The notes beneath the pieces were generated by a model. It was not told where the DNA came from. It saw only the letters and a list, made by a program, of their open reading frames with translations, and made no database searches. 64,000 nt of DNA from Typha latifolia (Eukaryota > Streptophyta > Magnoliopsida > Poales > Typhaceae), in assembly GCA_019914945.1 (NCBI GenBank), contig CM034106.1, forward strand, positions 12,214,501 to 12,278,500, in the 5' to 3' direction. Made by a program: the position numbers and the translations under genes. This document shows, in pieces, positions 11,711 to 24,190 of this stretch (the first letter of the stretch is position 1; every line of letters begins with the position of its first letter).

Positions 11711-14700
11711 TCAGTGACTTGTGCTACCAAGATCGAAGTCCATGGTATAGTCGTATTCAATGGTTGGGATAACAGATGCCATAAATTTTAAGAATAAGAA
11801 AAGGTACCTGCACAAAAGAGGAGAGATAATTAAGGACAAAACTACAAATATAAAGCAGAAGGTTGTCAGAAAATAAAGTAATCGATGGATAACTGTTTAA
11901 CAGTTAAAACAAAGGGTGAATGTAGCCAGACCATTAAAACTGCAAAACAATAATGATAGCTGGGCACAATCATACAAGGCATATATTAGCATATGTTATA
12001 AAAACTCACAAATAGAGCCCCATGTGAAGGTAGTTAATTTTGTAAAAGATCAACAAGCAAGAGAACTAAAGAGGTTGCTAAGATTGTTTGGGACTCTGAT
12101 AAGGACAAAAAACAGTTTAAGAATTATGCCATTAAAGACAGCATTACTTGTCAACTTCCGGTTCAACACCACGAGACATTAGAACATCAATGATCTTTTT
12201 CATTACAGCCCCATGTCGACATGGATGTACAGAAGCATGCTTCCCAGGCAAGTGAGGATGGTCTTCAATTGTCACCTGTATTACCAACGAATGATGAGAT
12301 CCAAAATACTAAGTACAATAGAAATTTTATAACCACTGAGATAAGAGCCAAAAATTCAATTCTTAAACACCAAGCCACATGCTTTTAGTAAGGCCCTTAA
12401 TATAAATGCAACAGTTGCTTTATCCTCTGAACAAACCCAAAACTCCAAAAACAGAATTCCGAAATCAGAAAAAGCCCGTGACAAATTTTTGACCAAGAGA
12501 ACAAGAAAAATACTTTTGCAAGACAAAAGATCAGCATAGAGACATTCATTAAAAGAAAATTACCTGCCAGCAATAACTGATAGAAAACATTAAAACTTTA
12601 ACACGATTCAACTGGGATAAGAGTATATTTGCACTTGTGCAGTCTGATACTAGCTTGTTAAGTACTACTTTTCTACATCACACATTAGAAAGCAAATCAG
12701 TTACAAGACATCACCGTTTTGTGTGCATGGTCTTGGCTGACATCTTCAAGAACAAGTTCAGGGTGTAGAGGCATCCTTGACTGCAACAGTATATAGGGTC
12801 AAAATTACAAAAGCCAATTCAATCAGCAACTATCGCAAATAACATAGCAAAATCCACAGGTTCAGTAAAAATTCATAAATGCTACAAAATTCCACTTGTT
12901 TTGTTCTCCAGCACTTATAGCAAAAATGCCACCATCCATCTCTAAGAATTAAGAAACAAATGGCGCACTGTCAGTGGAAACTTAAGAAATGATTCAAAGT
13001 TTCCAAAAATTTAAGATACACAATGACCTCCAAAAATTACCATGTAGGAGGAATATTAATTATAATTCTTGTTTGAATTTGGAAATCCAAAGTTTAAAAC
13101 TTCATTTCTCAAGCTACAAAGAATGACAACTTAGTAAACAATATTTCAAGTATCAACGTGGTTAAGGTTTGCATTATTTTATGAATTTTCTATTATCCGG
13201 AATATTGTGGGCTTAAGTGCCTTATGCATCAATGAGAACTAGGGCCCCTGTCTAGGTCATGATCAGCCTATGAACATGACATTATCAGAGAGGAAAACGT
13301 ATATCATTGTCATTTGTTTGTACCTCAGGGAAAAATTATAACTCAAAATAGAATAGTAACTAACATATTCATTTTTTCAGAAGAACACGCAAAACACATA
13401 GTAAGTTCTTCATGCATCTATTATTGTACCTCTAAATGTTTGTCAATAATGACTAATAAAGCCACCCGTCCACATTCAAAGAGAAAGCTGAGTAAAGTGT
13501 ACCACCCAAGAATTAATTGTGAAAGTTATTTGCCACTTTGCATGTACTAAAGAAAGACAAAAAAACATTTCTAATGACAAAACCTCATCATATCCAGTAA
13601 GCCAGACACGCGGAGTTTGGTAATATTTGTCATACCTGCAATGAGAAATACAAAGTTACTTTACTGCAAAATAATCAGAACAAGACTTTGTCTTGAAACT
13701 GGAAGTGGGATTAAAGCAGAGACGAGAAATTCAAAATTTAGATATAATCCATTCTAATCAGATAAGTCGCAAGCTCCTAATCAACAAACAGCTAGCATCT
13801 CCCTTCGGGTAAGACAGGCTAGTCAGCACCAATATAAAGCACTTTCAGCTATTTGTTCCCACAGGGAACCACAAGCAGGACTAGCTGCCATAGTCTTGGA
13901 CATTTCCTTTAACTTGCTAGAAATGGTTAGATTTGCCATTGCAAGTACCAAGACAATTGTTATTAAGTGCGGTTATTCTATATGCATGATCTATATTGTA
14001 ATAGCTAGACAATAAGTTTGAACTATCTGAGCAAAGCTAAAGATCCTGATAGAAATACTCACGTGATGCTAACATCATATGTTCGGGTGCGAAGGATGTT
14101 GTCATCCTCAGGTTCATGCGCAACAAAATAAGTAGGCTGGAGGGTAGCCTGCATTAGAAGGTTTATTCAGTTATCAATGATACCAATAGTGTTGATTTAT
14201 TTCTTATATCTCAAATATCTCAAAATCATGACACGCGTAATACCAGGAGGAGATTTGAAACTTTTCTAGAAAGATGTAAATAAAAAGGATACAGCTAAGA
14301 TGTCGGTGTTGGCAAAGATACAGCTACGGCATCCATAGCAAGTTTGATTTTATGGGAAGCCAAAATCTATATAATTCTTGAGGGGTCATAACAGAAAGAA
14401 ATACAGATGGTTTGGATGACCTTGAGATGTTTCTTACTATGTAATTCATATAAGTATATAACCATTCCGTCAGCCTCTATTTTGCATTTTTGACCACCTT
14501 TTCTATAGGGCCCTCTTATCTCTTCCTTTTACGAGCTCAGGTTATGGAAAATGCAAATGAGATTGCAGTAGGTATAAGAAAAATCTCGTTTTTCTTACGG
14601 GACAGCTCATGATGTTAATATCAATCTACTATACGCTTGCAAGAAGAGAAAACATGGACAAAGAATGAATTTAACAGCTGAAACTTAGGCTTCTCAAATT

Positions 14701-15649
14701 GAGGGCTGGAAATGATGAGACATACCGGATCTGTTTCGACAAGATTCTCAGTATCGTTATAATCCTCCATGTCAGGTATATCTTCCTCCTCCTCGACACC
14801 AAAGTAAGAGGGGATGGATCGAATACCCTTTCCTTTGCTTATTTCCAGCGAATCCATGGAGGGAAGATTCTCCTCCTCTTCATCTTTTGCTTCTAAAGAT
14901 CAAAACCACCAAATTTAAGCTTAAGAAACACAACCTGATCCATCAAGTCCCATCAAAAGAGGCAGATAAAACCTTTAGGTTTCCCATGTGTAGCAAGCCA
15001 GCCCTCATTATCATCATTTTCAAGAAGAACCTCCCCGCCTGCAGCCTCGTATTCTTCCTCCACCGAAATGGCCCGCCTTAGACATGGCACTAACGATGAA
15101 GAACCAATTACAAACAGAAATAACTTAATCATCATACTCCGACAACTACTGATCAAATCCACACAAAAAAAAAACCAGACATGGGTCATTCCAAAATTCT
15201 ATCCTTTCAACCGTATACCCATCAAAATCACGCAAGAAGCAATCTCGCCAACCAAGAGGGAATTTTTCTCCAGTTCTAAGAACAGTCCAGCAAAGGAATT
15301 CGAGATCAGATAGCCCCATACCGTTTCTTGTGATCAAATACTGCTTGTCCGCGGGGAGATAAGATTTCCTCTTGCTCGGCTCGCCCGCCTCCCTACCCAA
15401 ATCCACGAGTTGACCAATCCATAAACAAATTAGAGGCAACTTGAGACAGAATCGGGTAAATCACGGAGTTGGGTTAAAGGTATCTAACCAAGACCAGGTG
15501 GGGCACTTCGAGACGAGATTATCGCCGGCGAGGACGAACTCCGAGACGCTAAGGACGCCCTTCTCCTTGAAGGCGGAGACGGTGCGGGGCCCAGTGATGC
15601 GCTCCACCGTCCCTTTGAATGCTTCGTGGATCTTTTGCGACAGTACCAT
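11711..15649 (-). CDS. ATG3: Autophagy E2-like enzyme ATG3
   Basis: Nine exons give 314 residues, close to other plant ATG3 proteins: 15489-15649, 15322-15392, 14973-15089, 14726-14892, 14063-14148, 13584-13635, 12715-12780, 12148-12275 and 11711-11807. ATG3 is the E2-like enzyme that takes ATG8 from ATG7 as a thioester and conjugates it to phosphatidylethanolamine on autophagic membranes in the cytosol. The N-terminus [20 protein letters not shown] is the amphipathic membrane-sensing helix. The segment [19 protein letters not shown] is characteristic, as is the acidic flexible region ([18 protein letters not shown]) that contacts ATG7. The catalytic cysteine lies in HPCRHG (exon 8), and the C-terminus has [20 protein letters not shown]. 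All borders are GT-AG and the frame is unbroken. Confidence 0.95.
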
Positions 15650-16290
15650 CGTCTCCTTTCTCTCGGTTTCTTTACTTCAATTCCTTTCTTCCTCTTCTCT
15701 CTGTAAACGACGAGAGATCGGGAGATTGGCGAAGGAAGAAAGAAAGCGTAAGATAAAGGAATATTTAGAAGAGCATCTACTGTTCGACCTTCTCTTTTCT
15801 TTTTCGGGTTAGAGTCGTACGTGGAGACTAATACCCGATAACCCGGAATTGAACCAGCTCCGACCCAGTCCATTTGCATCCAATTCTACGTAGCCAATTA
15901 CGAGTAAAATTTGTCAATGTAGCACATAATTAGAGGGCCATAATAAAAAGCCCATCTAATATTAGTTATCAGCCCATACCAGCCCAGTAACCATCCTAAG
16001 CCCGACCCGGTAACCCGAAACACGAAGCGGCGCGAGCGAGACAAGATTGTGTCCATCCCGAAGACGCCACGAAAGACGATACTCCGCGATCCAACGGCTA
16101 GCGTCGTACACGTGTCGAGGCACGGAGACGCTACGCTTCACCCCCCTCCCTCCCGTACCGTCACCACCGAGAGGAGAGAGCGCCATTCGATCCATCTTGC
16201 CATCCCCATTTGAAACTTCAAATACCTCTTTCCTTCTCTCTCTCTCTCTTCTCTCTTATATAATATAAATACGAGAAACCCTAACTATCG
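15650..16290. promoter_or_regulatory. Shared divergent promoter, ATG3 and SMPD4-like gene
   Basis: The two start codons lie 641 bp apart, head to head. On the SMPD4 side a pyrimidine-rich CTCTCTCTCTCTTCTCTC tract precedes TATATAATATAAATA at about 16257-16271. A telo-box AAACCCTAA at 16275-16283 lies just before the ATG. Telo-boxes are typical of housekeeping and growth-linked plant genes. Both leaders must lie in this interval; co-regulation is inference. Confidence 0.5.
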
Positions 16291-19200
16291 ATGTCGTCTC
16301 GCTTTTTCCACATGGATGCCCAAAACCGCGCCCAAGACCTCGCCGCCTCCATCCTCGCCGCCGACTCTCGTCCCCAGATCTCCTCCGCCCTCTCCGCTGC
16401 CGACTCCTTCCTCCGTCGCCACGCCTCCGACCAGTGCCGCCCTTTCTTCTCCCTCGCTTTCCCCTCCCTCCTCTGCCGCCTCTTCGGCTTCGATTCCTCC
16501 TCGCCCTCCTCTTCCTCTTGGCTCGACCTTGCCGCGTCCGACCCCGACCTCTCCTCCCGCCTCTTCTCCCTCCTCTCTCCCTCCGGCGTCCTCCTCTCCT
16601 CCATCTCCGCCGTCGATCGCCACGGTCTCGTCAAGTACGTCTTCCCCCGGGAGCGCCTCCCCGAGTGGATGCGCTTTGCCCTCCAAACCGGCCACGTCGA
16701 CATCTCTCCTCTTTTCGCCGGTAGAGTTAAAGAAGACAACATCCAGGGTTCCTACCAGCTCCAGCTCGGCGTCTTCGAGTACTATATCTTCTGGTTCGCG
16801 TACTACCCTGTATCCCGAGGTGATTCCGAGGGCCCAGAATCTGGAGTAATCCGCAAGAAACGAAGATTTCGTCTTGAGAATTGGACGTCGTCGCTCCCGG
16901 TGCTGTCGGCCACCGGGCGGCAGCCTGGGCAGAAGCCGCAGTGCAGCTTGTATCTCCGATTGCTTTATGCATATCTCCAGGCTTTTGTGCCGAAGGGCGG
17001 CGGGCTGCTGCAGTCGTGCCAGCCGTACCGTAGCTCGCTGCTTCATTACTCGGGGAGCGGCGATGGTGCTGCGTTCTTTCAAGCAGAGTTCTTGGTGCAC
17101 ACTTTTGTGCATTTCTGGATGGTAGATAACGACTTCTCGCCGTTGCCTGTTGCGTTTTGTCGGTCATTTGGTGTGTCATTCCCGTTTAAGGCGGTTTTTG
17201 GGGAGATCCCACCGACTCCTGGATTGGGGGATATGGTGAAGTTGCTGGTAATGTACTTGAACTGTAACAAGAATTCCCCGGATGAAGTGAATGAACAGAA
17301 GATGTTCACTAAAAGTCCTGTGATGAAGGATATTGTTAGGTCGAGAGCGGCAATGTTTTCCTGTGAGAATTCTGTTGGTTCTTGGAATTCGGTGATCCAG
17401 AGGCCGTTGTATAGGTATATATTGAGGACTTTCTTGTTTTGTCCAATGGGCGCATCTTTCAAAAATGCTGCTCAAGTTTTCTCCGTGTGGATAATGTACA
17501 TGGCTCCATGGAAGACTAGTAAGGAAGATTTTGTTGAGTTTGATGCACCACCAGGAGTCCAGAATCAAGAGAATAAAGACACAGGGATGGAGGGCTGCCA
17601 AATAGAATCAGTGTACACGCTGGCCTGGCAGAGCTATGTGTTGTCTAATTATCTCTTCTACAGCTCGTTGGTTGTGCATTTTCTTGGGTTTGCGCATAAG
17701 TTCCTACATACCAATGTGGAATCTGTCATTCAGATGGTATCAAAGGTTAGTCTTGTAGATTTTCTCTTATTACAACTCTGATGACAATATCTTCTTTCCT
17801 TTCATGTACTTGTCGATTGCTTGAATCTCTTGTTCAGTTTCTTAAAGTAAGCATGGAAATTGAGAATTCACGAGGTGTAGCCTTTGCTGCTTAATTGCCA
17901 ATGAAATAGTTAACTCTACAAGGACACTTTCTGGTGTAACTCTACAGGGACACTTTCTTGAAAATCTCTAGACAGAAGAGAAAAATGACAACTTCTGGTG
18001 TAAAATCATTCTACGCCTCCAATGCACAAATTATTCATCTTCATCTCGTAGCCCTTAGCTAGAACAGAATGTAACCTTCTACCTGATCATGTCTATGATG
18101 GTGAGAAGAACATGTATGGAGTATTATCTACTATAGAGACCAGGGAAGTTTAAACTTATATGTAATTGGTTGTTAAGATGTTAAATGTATCGTGAGATTA
18201 GAAGTTCAAGCATGCGGTGTTAGCTTTGGTTGAGTCTGGATTAACTGTTTCCCACTTTCCTTTCCTTTTCTTGGCAACCATTTATTATCTTGGAAATTGA
18301 TTGGGAGATATTTCTTGTGTTTTTATATGACATTGATTTTAAAGTAGCAAATGCATGTGACACAGGCTAGAAGTAGCATGTTAATGTTGAGGATAAGTTC
18401 ATTTGAGATAAATTTGGAAATGTCTACCTAAGGCTTCATTCAATTGGAAGAAACCTTTAAGGGAAAATAAATACCAGAAATGATGTGAGAGAAAATTTCT
18501 GGTTAGGAATGTTAGTATGTTAATTTAACTCGAGATAAAGATGGTCTGCAGGAAAATGGCCACTATAAGAAAATCTAGATAGATGAATCTAAGGCCTATA
18601 TAAAGTTCTGTTCTCCACAAGTCAATTCGTGTTTATTTAATATGGTGACTGGGGAGGTCTCAAGTATTACGTGTTAAGCAAAATGTGCATTAATTTGATT
18701 CAGCTTAGCTTGTTCACGTCTGACGGTGAGCTAATTGGCTAGTTCATATATCTCGTAATTGCCCAAAATATGATGTATACTGCATGCTTTTAAGGCTGCT
18801 GACATCCTTCCTACATCCTATGTTTTATCGGATGATAGGTCTTATTCCAGTGTTGCCGAAGATTGTATTCTCTAATTAACTGCATCCCTGAATGCTGCTA
18901 AAGTTTGGTTTTAGATAATAATGTCTGAAAAGTGATCACTTGTAAATATGTCAAATTTGCACACAAAGTGATTGTCAGATTCAGAAGCTCATGTTGAGTG
19001 TCTAATGTCTATCTAGGTCTCTGATAATAACTTGATTATGTTGGGGATGAGTGTTTCCTACTGGCTGAATTGGAGTGCTCTGTTCTTTCAAATGAAAGAG
19101 CTGTCTTTTGTGCTAAACTCTGTAATCTAAAATAGTTACTTTGAGGTGTAATTGCATGTGCTGCAGCTCATTTTTTAAGTCACTGTCGCATTATGTGATC

Positions 19201-20764
19201 CAGGTACTGATCCTTCGATATTCTTTGGTTTCCCCATTCTACAGGTCTTAAACGTTCTGACTTCATCTTCCGAGCTGCTGGATCATCTTCACAGAGTTGA
19301 TGCTGCTTATCATTCTAAACCACCTGGGCCCTCCTCCTATTCATCTGATGATGTGCACAAGTATATACCATCAATCCGGGAACAATTGCAGGTAATAACA
19401 GAATCTTTTTGCCTTTAAAATATAAGGCTGTGATGTAGGCCAACTTGAATGATGTCTTAAGCCTGTTTCCTATATGTCAGGATTGGGAAGATGGTTTGTG
19501 TGAAAGTGATGCAGATGGATCTTTCTTGCATGAGCACTGGAACTGTGATCTAAGACTGTTCAGTGATGGAGAGGATGGGGCTCATAACTTACTTCAGGTA
19601 CTCACTTTTCCATTTGAAGTTTCCATCAGTGTTTAAACTCACTTTTCCATTTGAAGTTTCCATCAGTGTTTAATCTCAATCCACTGCACTACTTATTTAG
19701 CCTGCTAATTTTAAATCACGTCAAAGTACTGAATTTTTTTTTTCGAAAGAGGGACCGTAGACCATCAAAGTACTGAAATTTGATCAACTATGTAGACATG
19801 TTTTGGGAGTTATTGGTTATATAGGTGAAAATCATTTACAAGCTTGGCGGTATTGGTTATGACTTATGACCAAACTTGTCGAGAGATCAACCACTGTATG
19901 GATGTCCACTATACTCTCCACATCTAGTTATGCTGCTCTTTATCGCTGTAAGATTTATCCTATGTCAACCACGTTCAGATTGCATTAAATTTCATATTAT
20001 GCTGCTTTTGCACTATATCACGTGAGAGCTTATCTACTAACAAACCTGCATATTAATTTTATTGTGATTTATTGCTTTATTGGTGGTTCACACGGCATTT
20101 CTGAAGCATGTTAATTGTGCTTGTTATAAAGCTTCTTTTGCTGCGGGCGGAGCACGAGGTTCAACTTCTTTCTGGGGATGTCTCACAAAACCTCCGGATC
20201 TTGGATTTAATCAGATCCCAGATGAAGAGGATTTTCGGGGGCCACATCCAGAAATCTCACTCGATAGTCTCATCTGACAAAGCACATGATCAACATCATG
20301 GACGCAGTGAGGTGTTCACACCCAAGCATCCTGGGGTTGGAAGAATAAAATGGCACGATGTAAGATATAAAGGTGACTGGATGCGGAGGCCAATCTCAGA
20401 TACTGAAGTAGCATGGCTTGCAAGAATCTTGATCAGATTATCAGATTGGCTGAATGAGGTTCTTGGACTTGACCGTGTTGATGACACTGTCAGCGCAGGA
20501 CCGACCTATGTTGATGTCGGTCGTGATGAGGTGAGCACTGTGGGAGGGCCAAAGGAGGCCTTTTGCATGGTATTGGCCCTCATTCGTTCATGGTTACTCT
20601 TGTTGGGCAATGCAATGCTAAGGTTTATGAGGGCACACAAGATGAAGGTTAATTTAAGGGTACTGGCATCAAAGAAAATTGTTGTTGCTCTTGTGTTGTA
20701 TTCCGTCTTTGCCGCATTCTGGAAGGTTTTCTCTAGAGCCTTTGCAATCTCTGGTCCTGTATAA
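16291..20764 (+). CDS. SMPD4-like protein (neutral sphingomyelinase 3 family)
   Basis: Four exons (16291-17745, 19245-19391, 19481-19597, 20132-20764) encode 783 residues. The sequence resembles plant proteins annotated as sphingomyelin phosphodiesterase 4: an N-terminal RAQDLAASILAADSRPQIS block, LEWMRFALQTGHVDISPLF-like and YQLQLGVFEYYIFWFAYYPV segments, a long middle with AEFLVHTFVHFWMVDNDFSP, and a C-terminal hydrophobic helix (KIVVALVLYSVFAAFWKVFS) likely to be a tail membrane anchor. Animal SMPD4 sits at the nuclear envelope and ER; its sphingomyelinase chemistry is debated, and plants lack abundant sphingomyelin, so the true role here is unknown. The first exon is very GC-rich for its first 500 bp and becomes AT-richer. 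The ATG follows the TATA and telo-box closely. Confidence 0.85.
19600..19673 (+). repeat. Perfect 37-bp tandem duplication in SMPD4-like intron 3
   Basis: A 37-bp unit starting ACTCACTTTTCC and ending CAGTGTTTAA occurs twice back to back (19600-19636, 19637-19673) with no mismatch. It begins two bases inside the intron, right after the exon 3 donor. Confidence 0.85.
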
Positions 20765-23700
20765 ATTATCGAATACCTAGCACAATCACAGTATCTTCAG
20801 TTTTGTGACAGGCAAATTATACATGTGTACAGCAGCTCATACAAAGATGTAAGAGGATTAAATTTGTTTCCCAACATCCTCATAGTATCTGAATTGCATT
20901 AACTTTAAAGTTTCAATGAAATGTTAATACTTATACCTCTCGGATTTAATGACGTTTGATCAAATCGCAAATGGTGTTTGTGATGTTTGTTTCATACCCA
21001 TGCATAATTCAGTTGTACTTTCTGGTGCCATATTATATTTTAGGCTAGGCTCTGTAGTTTGTACTATTAAATGCACACAAGAAAGAGGGAAAAAAAAATT
21101 AAAAAGGGAGAGAGACAGGTTACTCGAGCCTATTACTATGACTTAGTTGATATCCTCCAATTTCCTATGTGTAACGACTCAACATTTTCATAGTTCTCCA
21201 CGTCTTATTGAATGATATCCTTTCGTGAATTGGAGTTTAGTGCTTTCCAATATACAACAAATTTGGGCCCAGATTGTTTGTATTCCTAAAGCTTGCCCAA
21301 ACTTACGCTAACAACGGAGAAACCCAAAAAAAAGGCAATTGATGAAGCCTCTCATGACTCATGAGAATGCCCACTCTTCTCAAAAGGGCTGTCCCCTCGA
21401 AGGACTTCACATTGCTACAGTCAAAGAAATGGCAATCCATTTATCCAAGTAACCCACAGTGGAAATATACATACAAAAGAATCACGAATTTTTGACAAAA
21501 ATGGGCCTGCTTAGAAGCTTATTTATAGTTTTAGTTTTCCCATCAAACTTAAACCCCAAAATAGATCTCTTTTGACTAGTGACTACATCAATTACTATAT
21601 TATTAGTTTAGTAAAAAAAAATATTAAAAATTCCAGCGCTTTATATATAGAAAAAGTTGCTGAAAAGTAGTTGCCAGCAATTCTTTGCCCCCATTTTGAT
21701 GATAAATTTGATGGATGAACTCAAAAAGGCAAATAAATTTTTAAGGAGGCTATTTTGATTGAGAAAACTTCTAAGAATAACTGGAGCTTGCTTTCTTCAA
21801 GTCCATCCATATCCGGGACAAGCTCATCACTAAGTAACAATACAAGCCATTGTTCATTGTTTCTTGTGGGAAGTTCTTTATGGGAGTGTACTGCACTTCC
21901 TTTTCCAGCTGCATTTGTTTGCTGCATGCTTGCTGTGTTGTCGAAAGTATAGCCATGAGATCCTTCGAGGGACAAAAGAGAATGGTACGGAAGAGAAAGC
22001 CTTGTCATTAGAGTCATTATTGCCTTTTAGATGCCACCGTTCATAAATGTCACACTACAGAAGATCAGTACTATCGTTCTCTTCTCTCTCACCAGTAGCT
22101 TAAAGATTTTAATGTTTGAGTCCTATTAGTCTAAGATAGTTATTATAGGTTCAGTTCCTCTGGTCTATACCTTTGAATGATATTTAGTATATTTTCTACT
22201 GAACTACTACATGTGCATGCTCGTTTGTCTTCTAACCTATGTATCATAGTGCATTAAGTTTTTTTTTTATCTAATCTATAATTAATTCATAAGCTTATAC
22301 ATAATTATTTAACAAAAGAGAAGAAGAAAAAAGAAAGGGTGATCTCACTGCATCTGACATTGTGACTATTGAGTCCATCCATTCTCGTTCTGAATTAAAT
22401 GAGAAGATGCAAGTGTAGTCAGATATGACAAAACTGTGTCTTGCTGTACTTCCTGAGAATTTACTTTGACCAAGTTAAGCTACAGAAGCTTAATTTTTTT
22501 TAATTTTTACTTTCCAGAAGACGTTTTTTTTCTTCTTTTTGGCTGTGCATTGGAGATAAAAGATGTAAATGTATCAACGTAGATTGTTAATTTGATTAGT
22601 TGCATTCTGAATGACTTAAAACTTGCCAAACTATTGCTGAACACTAACTTGTCTCTTTGAGCCAGCTAAGGGCCATGCGGTAAAGTAATCCTGTCGACAA
22701 TTAAAGCAAACAAATAGTAGTTTGTACTTCTGAATGTAGTTATTACTTTTCAAATGAAATCCCCACGTTTAAGTGCTCTTGTGCAGTAGAGTGAAACTGG
22801 ATAGGATACGAATTAGGCAGTGGTAAAATTATATTATGTATATATTTTAATATAGATTTTGATAGTAAATAGATAGTAAATTTAATTACACTAAGTACAA
22901 CCACTGAGACAGATTGGATTCAGATATCAAATGTATCCATATTTAATTTCTGAATCTATATAAGCTTCTTGTGATATAACTATTAATTTTTTAAAAATAT
23001 TTAGTATATGTATATATATATATAGACTAGAAATTCATGCAAAAATATTTTAAACTAATGATATGTATATACTGATTTGGATATTACTCTTCAACAAATA
23101 TTCATATCCCTGTAGACTGATAAAAATTTGAATATTAAGACGGATAAAATAACAACTCATATCCAACAAAATTCGGACATGTTCTTCCCCCCTAGCTAGA
23201 TGGGAAACTCCATTAATTGGAGAGCTCTTTATTGTCTCTTTCCCGCTTCAATTACAGCTAGCAGAAATTTGTACGAAGTCAACCTGGAAATTAAAAATTT
23301 CCTACTGAAGAAGTAATAGATAAATCATGTTCAGCTATATCTTTCCATTGTTTGCTTCGATCCTTTTAAAGTCTCGAGGCACAATTTTGAGGCACAAATC
23401 CTTGTTCCTTGAGCTCACACAAGAAGAGTTAAATGAGAACTTTGGCTAATTCAAACAAAATGAGATGAGATGTGAATAATGTTTAAGTACTTCTTTGAGT
23501 TGTATCAAATAGAAATTTCCTTGCACCTACATGATATTATATATTCAGAAACTACAGCTAAATTATGACGGTTTGATCTTAAATTGGATAAAGAAAATAT
23601 GGCTGTTTGAGTGAAGTTTACTTAGGTGAGGATGACTCGCTATCACATTATTCCTAATCAGCTTGCCTTTTGGATTTTTATATGCACATTAGACAACAGT

Positions 23701-24120
23701 TAAGGTCACATTCTGACAACAAGCACTATAAAATGCCAATGTTAATTAGCTGGATGTCTTAAGGTACAATTATATGCACATACGAGTGTTCCTCTTAGTA
23801 ATGGCAGTTAGCACTTGAGCATGAAGGTGACTGTACGAGATGAGGCATCTCCTTGGAGCTAGCAGCACATGATCAACATGCATGAAACTAATTACTAGGA
23901 AAACGATCACATCGAGCGTTAGGTGAAGTGTGTTGTTCGGATAAGCTACTTTGCTGGAAGCTTTCATGGATACATTCTCTTTTTCCTCCAGAGAAAACTG
24001 TGTGAGAAATTAATAATTAAGTACGTAATGCTTGCTTGCTCATAGCAAAAGAGATAATAAAACCTACTTCAGCACTACTGTCCCTTGATGTTGATGACTG
24101 CATGCTTGCATGTTAACAAT
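20765..24120. other. Gene-poor spacer
   Basis: The first 400 bp hold the 3' flank of the SMPD4-like gene. The rest is AT-rich with only short unsupported open frames. A short repeat copy (TCTATAATTAATTCATAAGC) lies at about 22276-22296. I recognise no gene. Confidence 0.45.
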
Positions 24121-24130
24121 GATTTGAGAT

Positions 24131-24190
24131 GGGGGGGGGGGGTAGGTAAAACATTCTTTTCTTTTCTTTTCTTTTCTTTTCTTTTCTTTT
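24131..24190. repeat. Poly-G run and (CTTTT)n microsatellite
   Basis: A run of 12 G (24131-24142) is followed, 13 bases later, by about seven CTTTT units ending at 24190. Confidence 0.9.

Noticed and set aside
16281..17112. 275-codon minus-strand frame over the SMPD4-like first exon
   Set aside because: Composition artefact of GC-rich coding sequence; the plus-strand frame matches a protein family and splices in frame.
23810..23890. Sequence near GATCATGTGCTGC on the minus strand resembling a miR167-type hairpin
   Set aside because: The match to the mature miRNA is poor and I could not pair a complementary arm.
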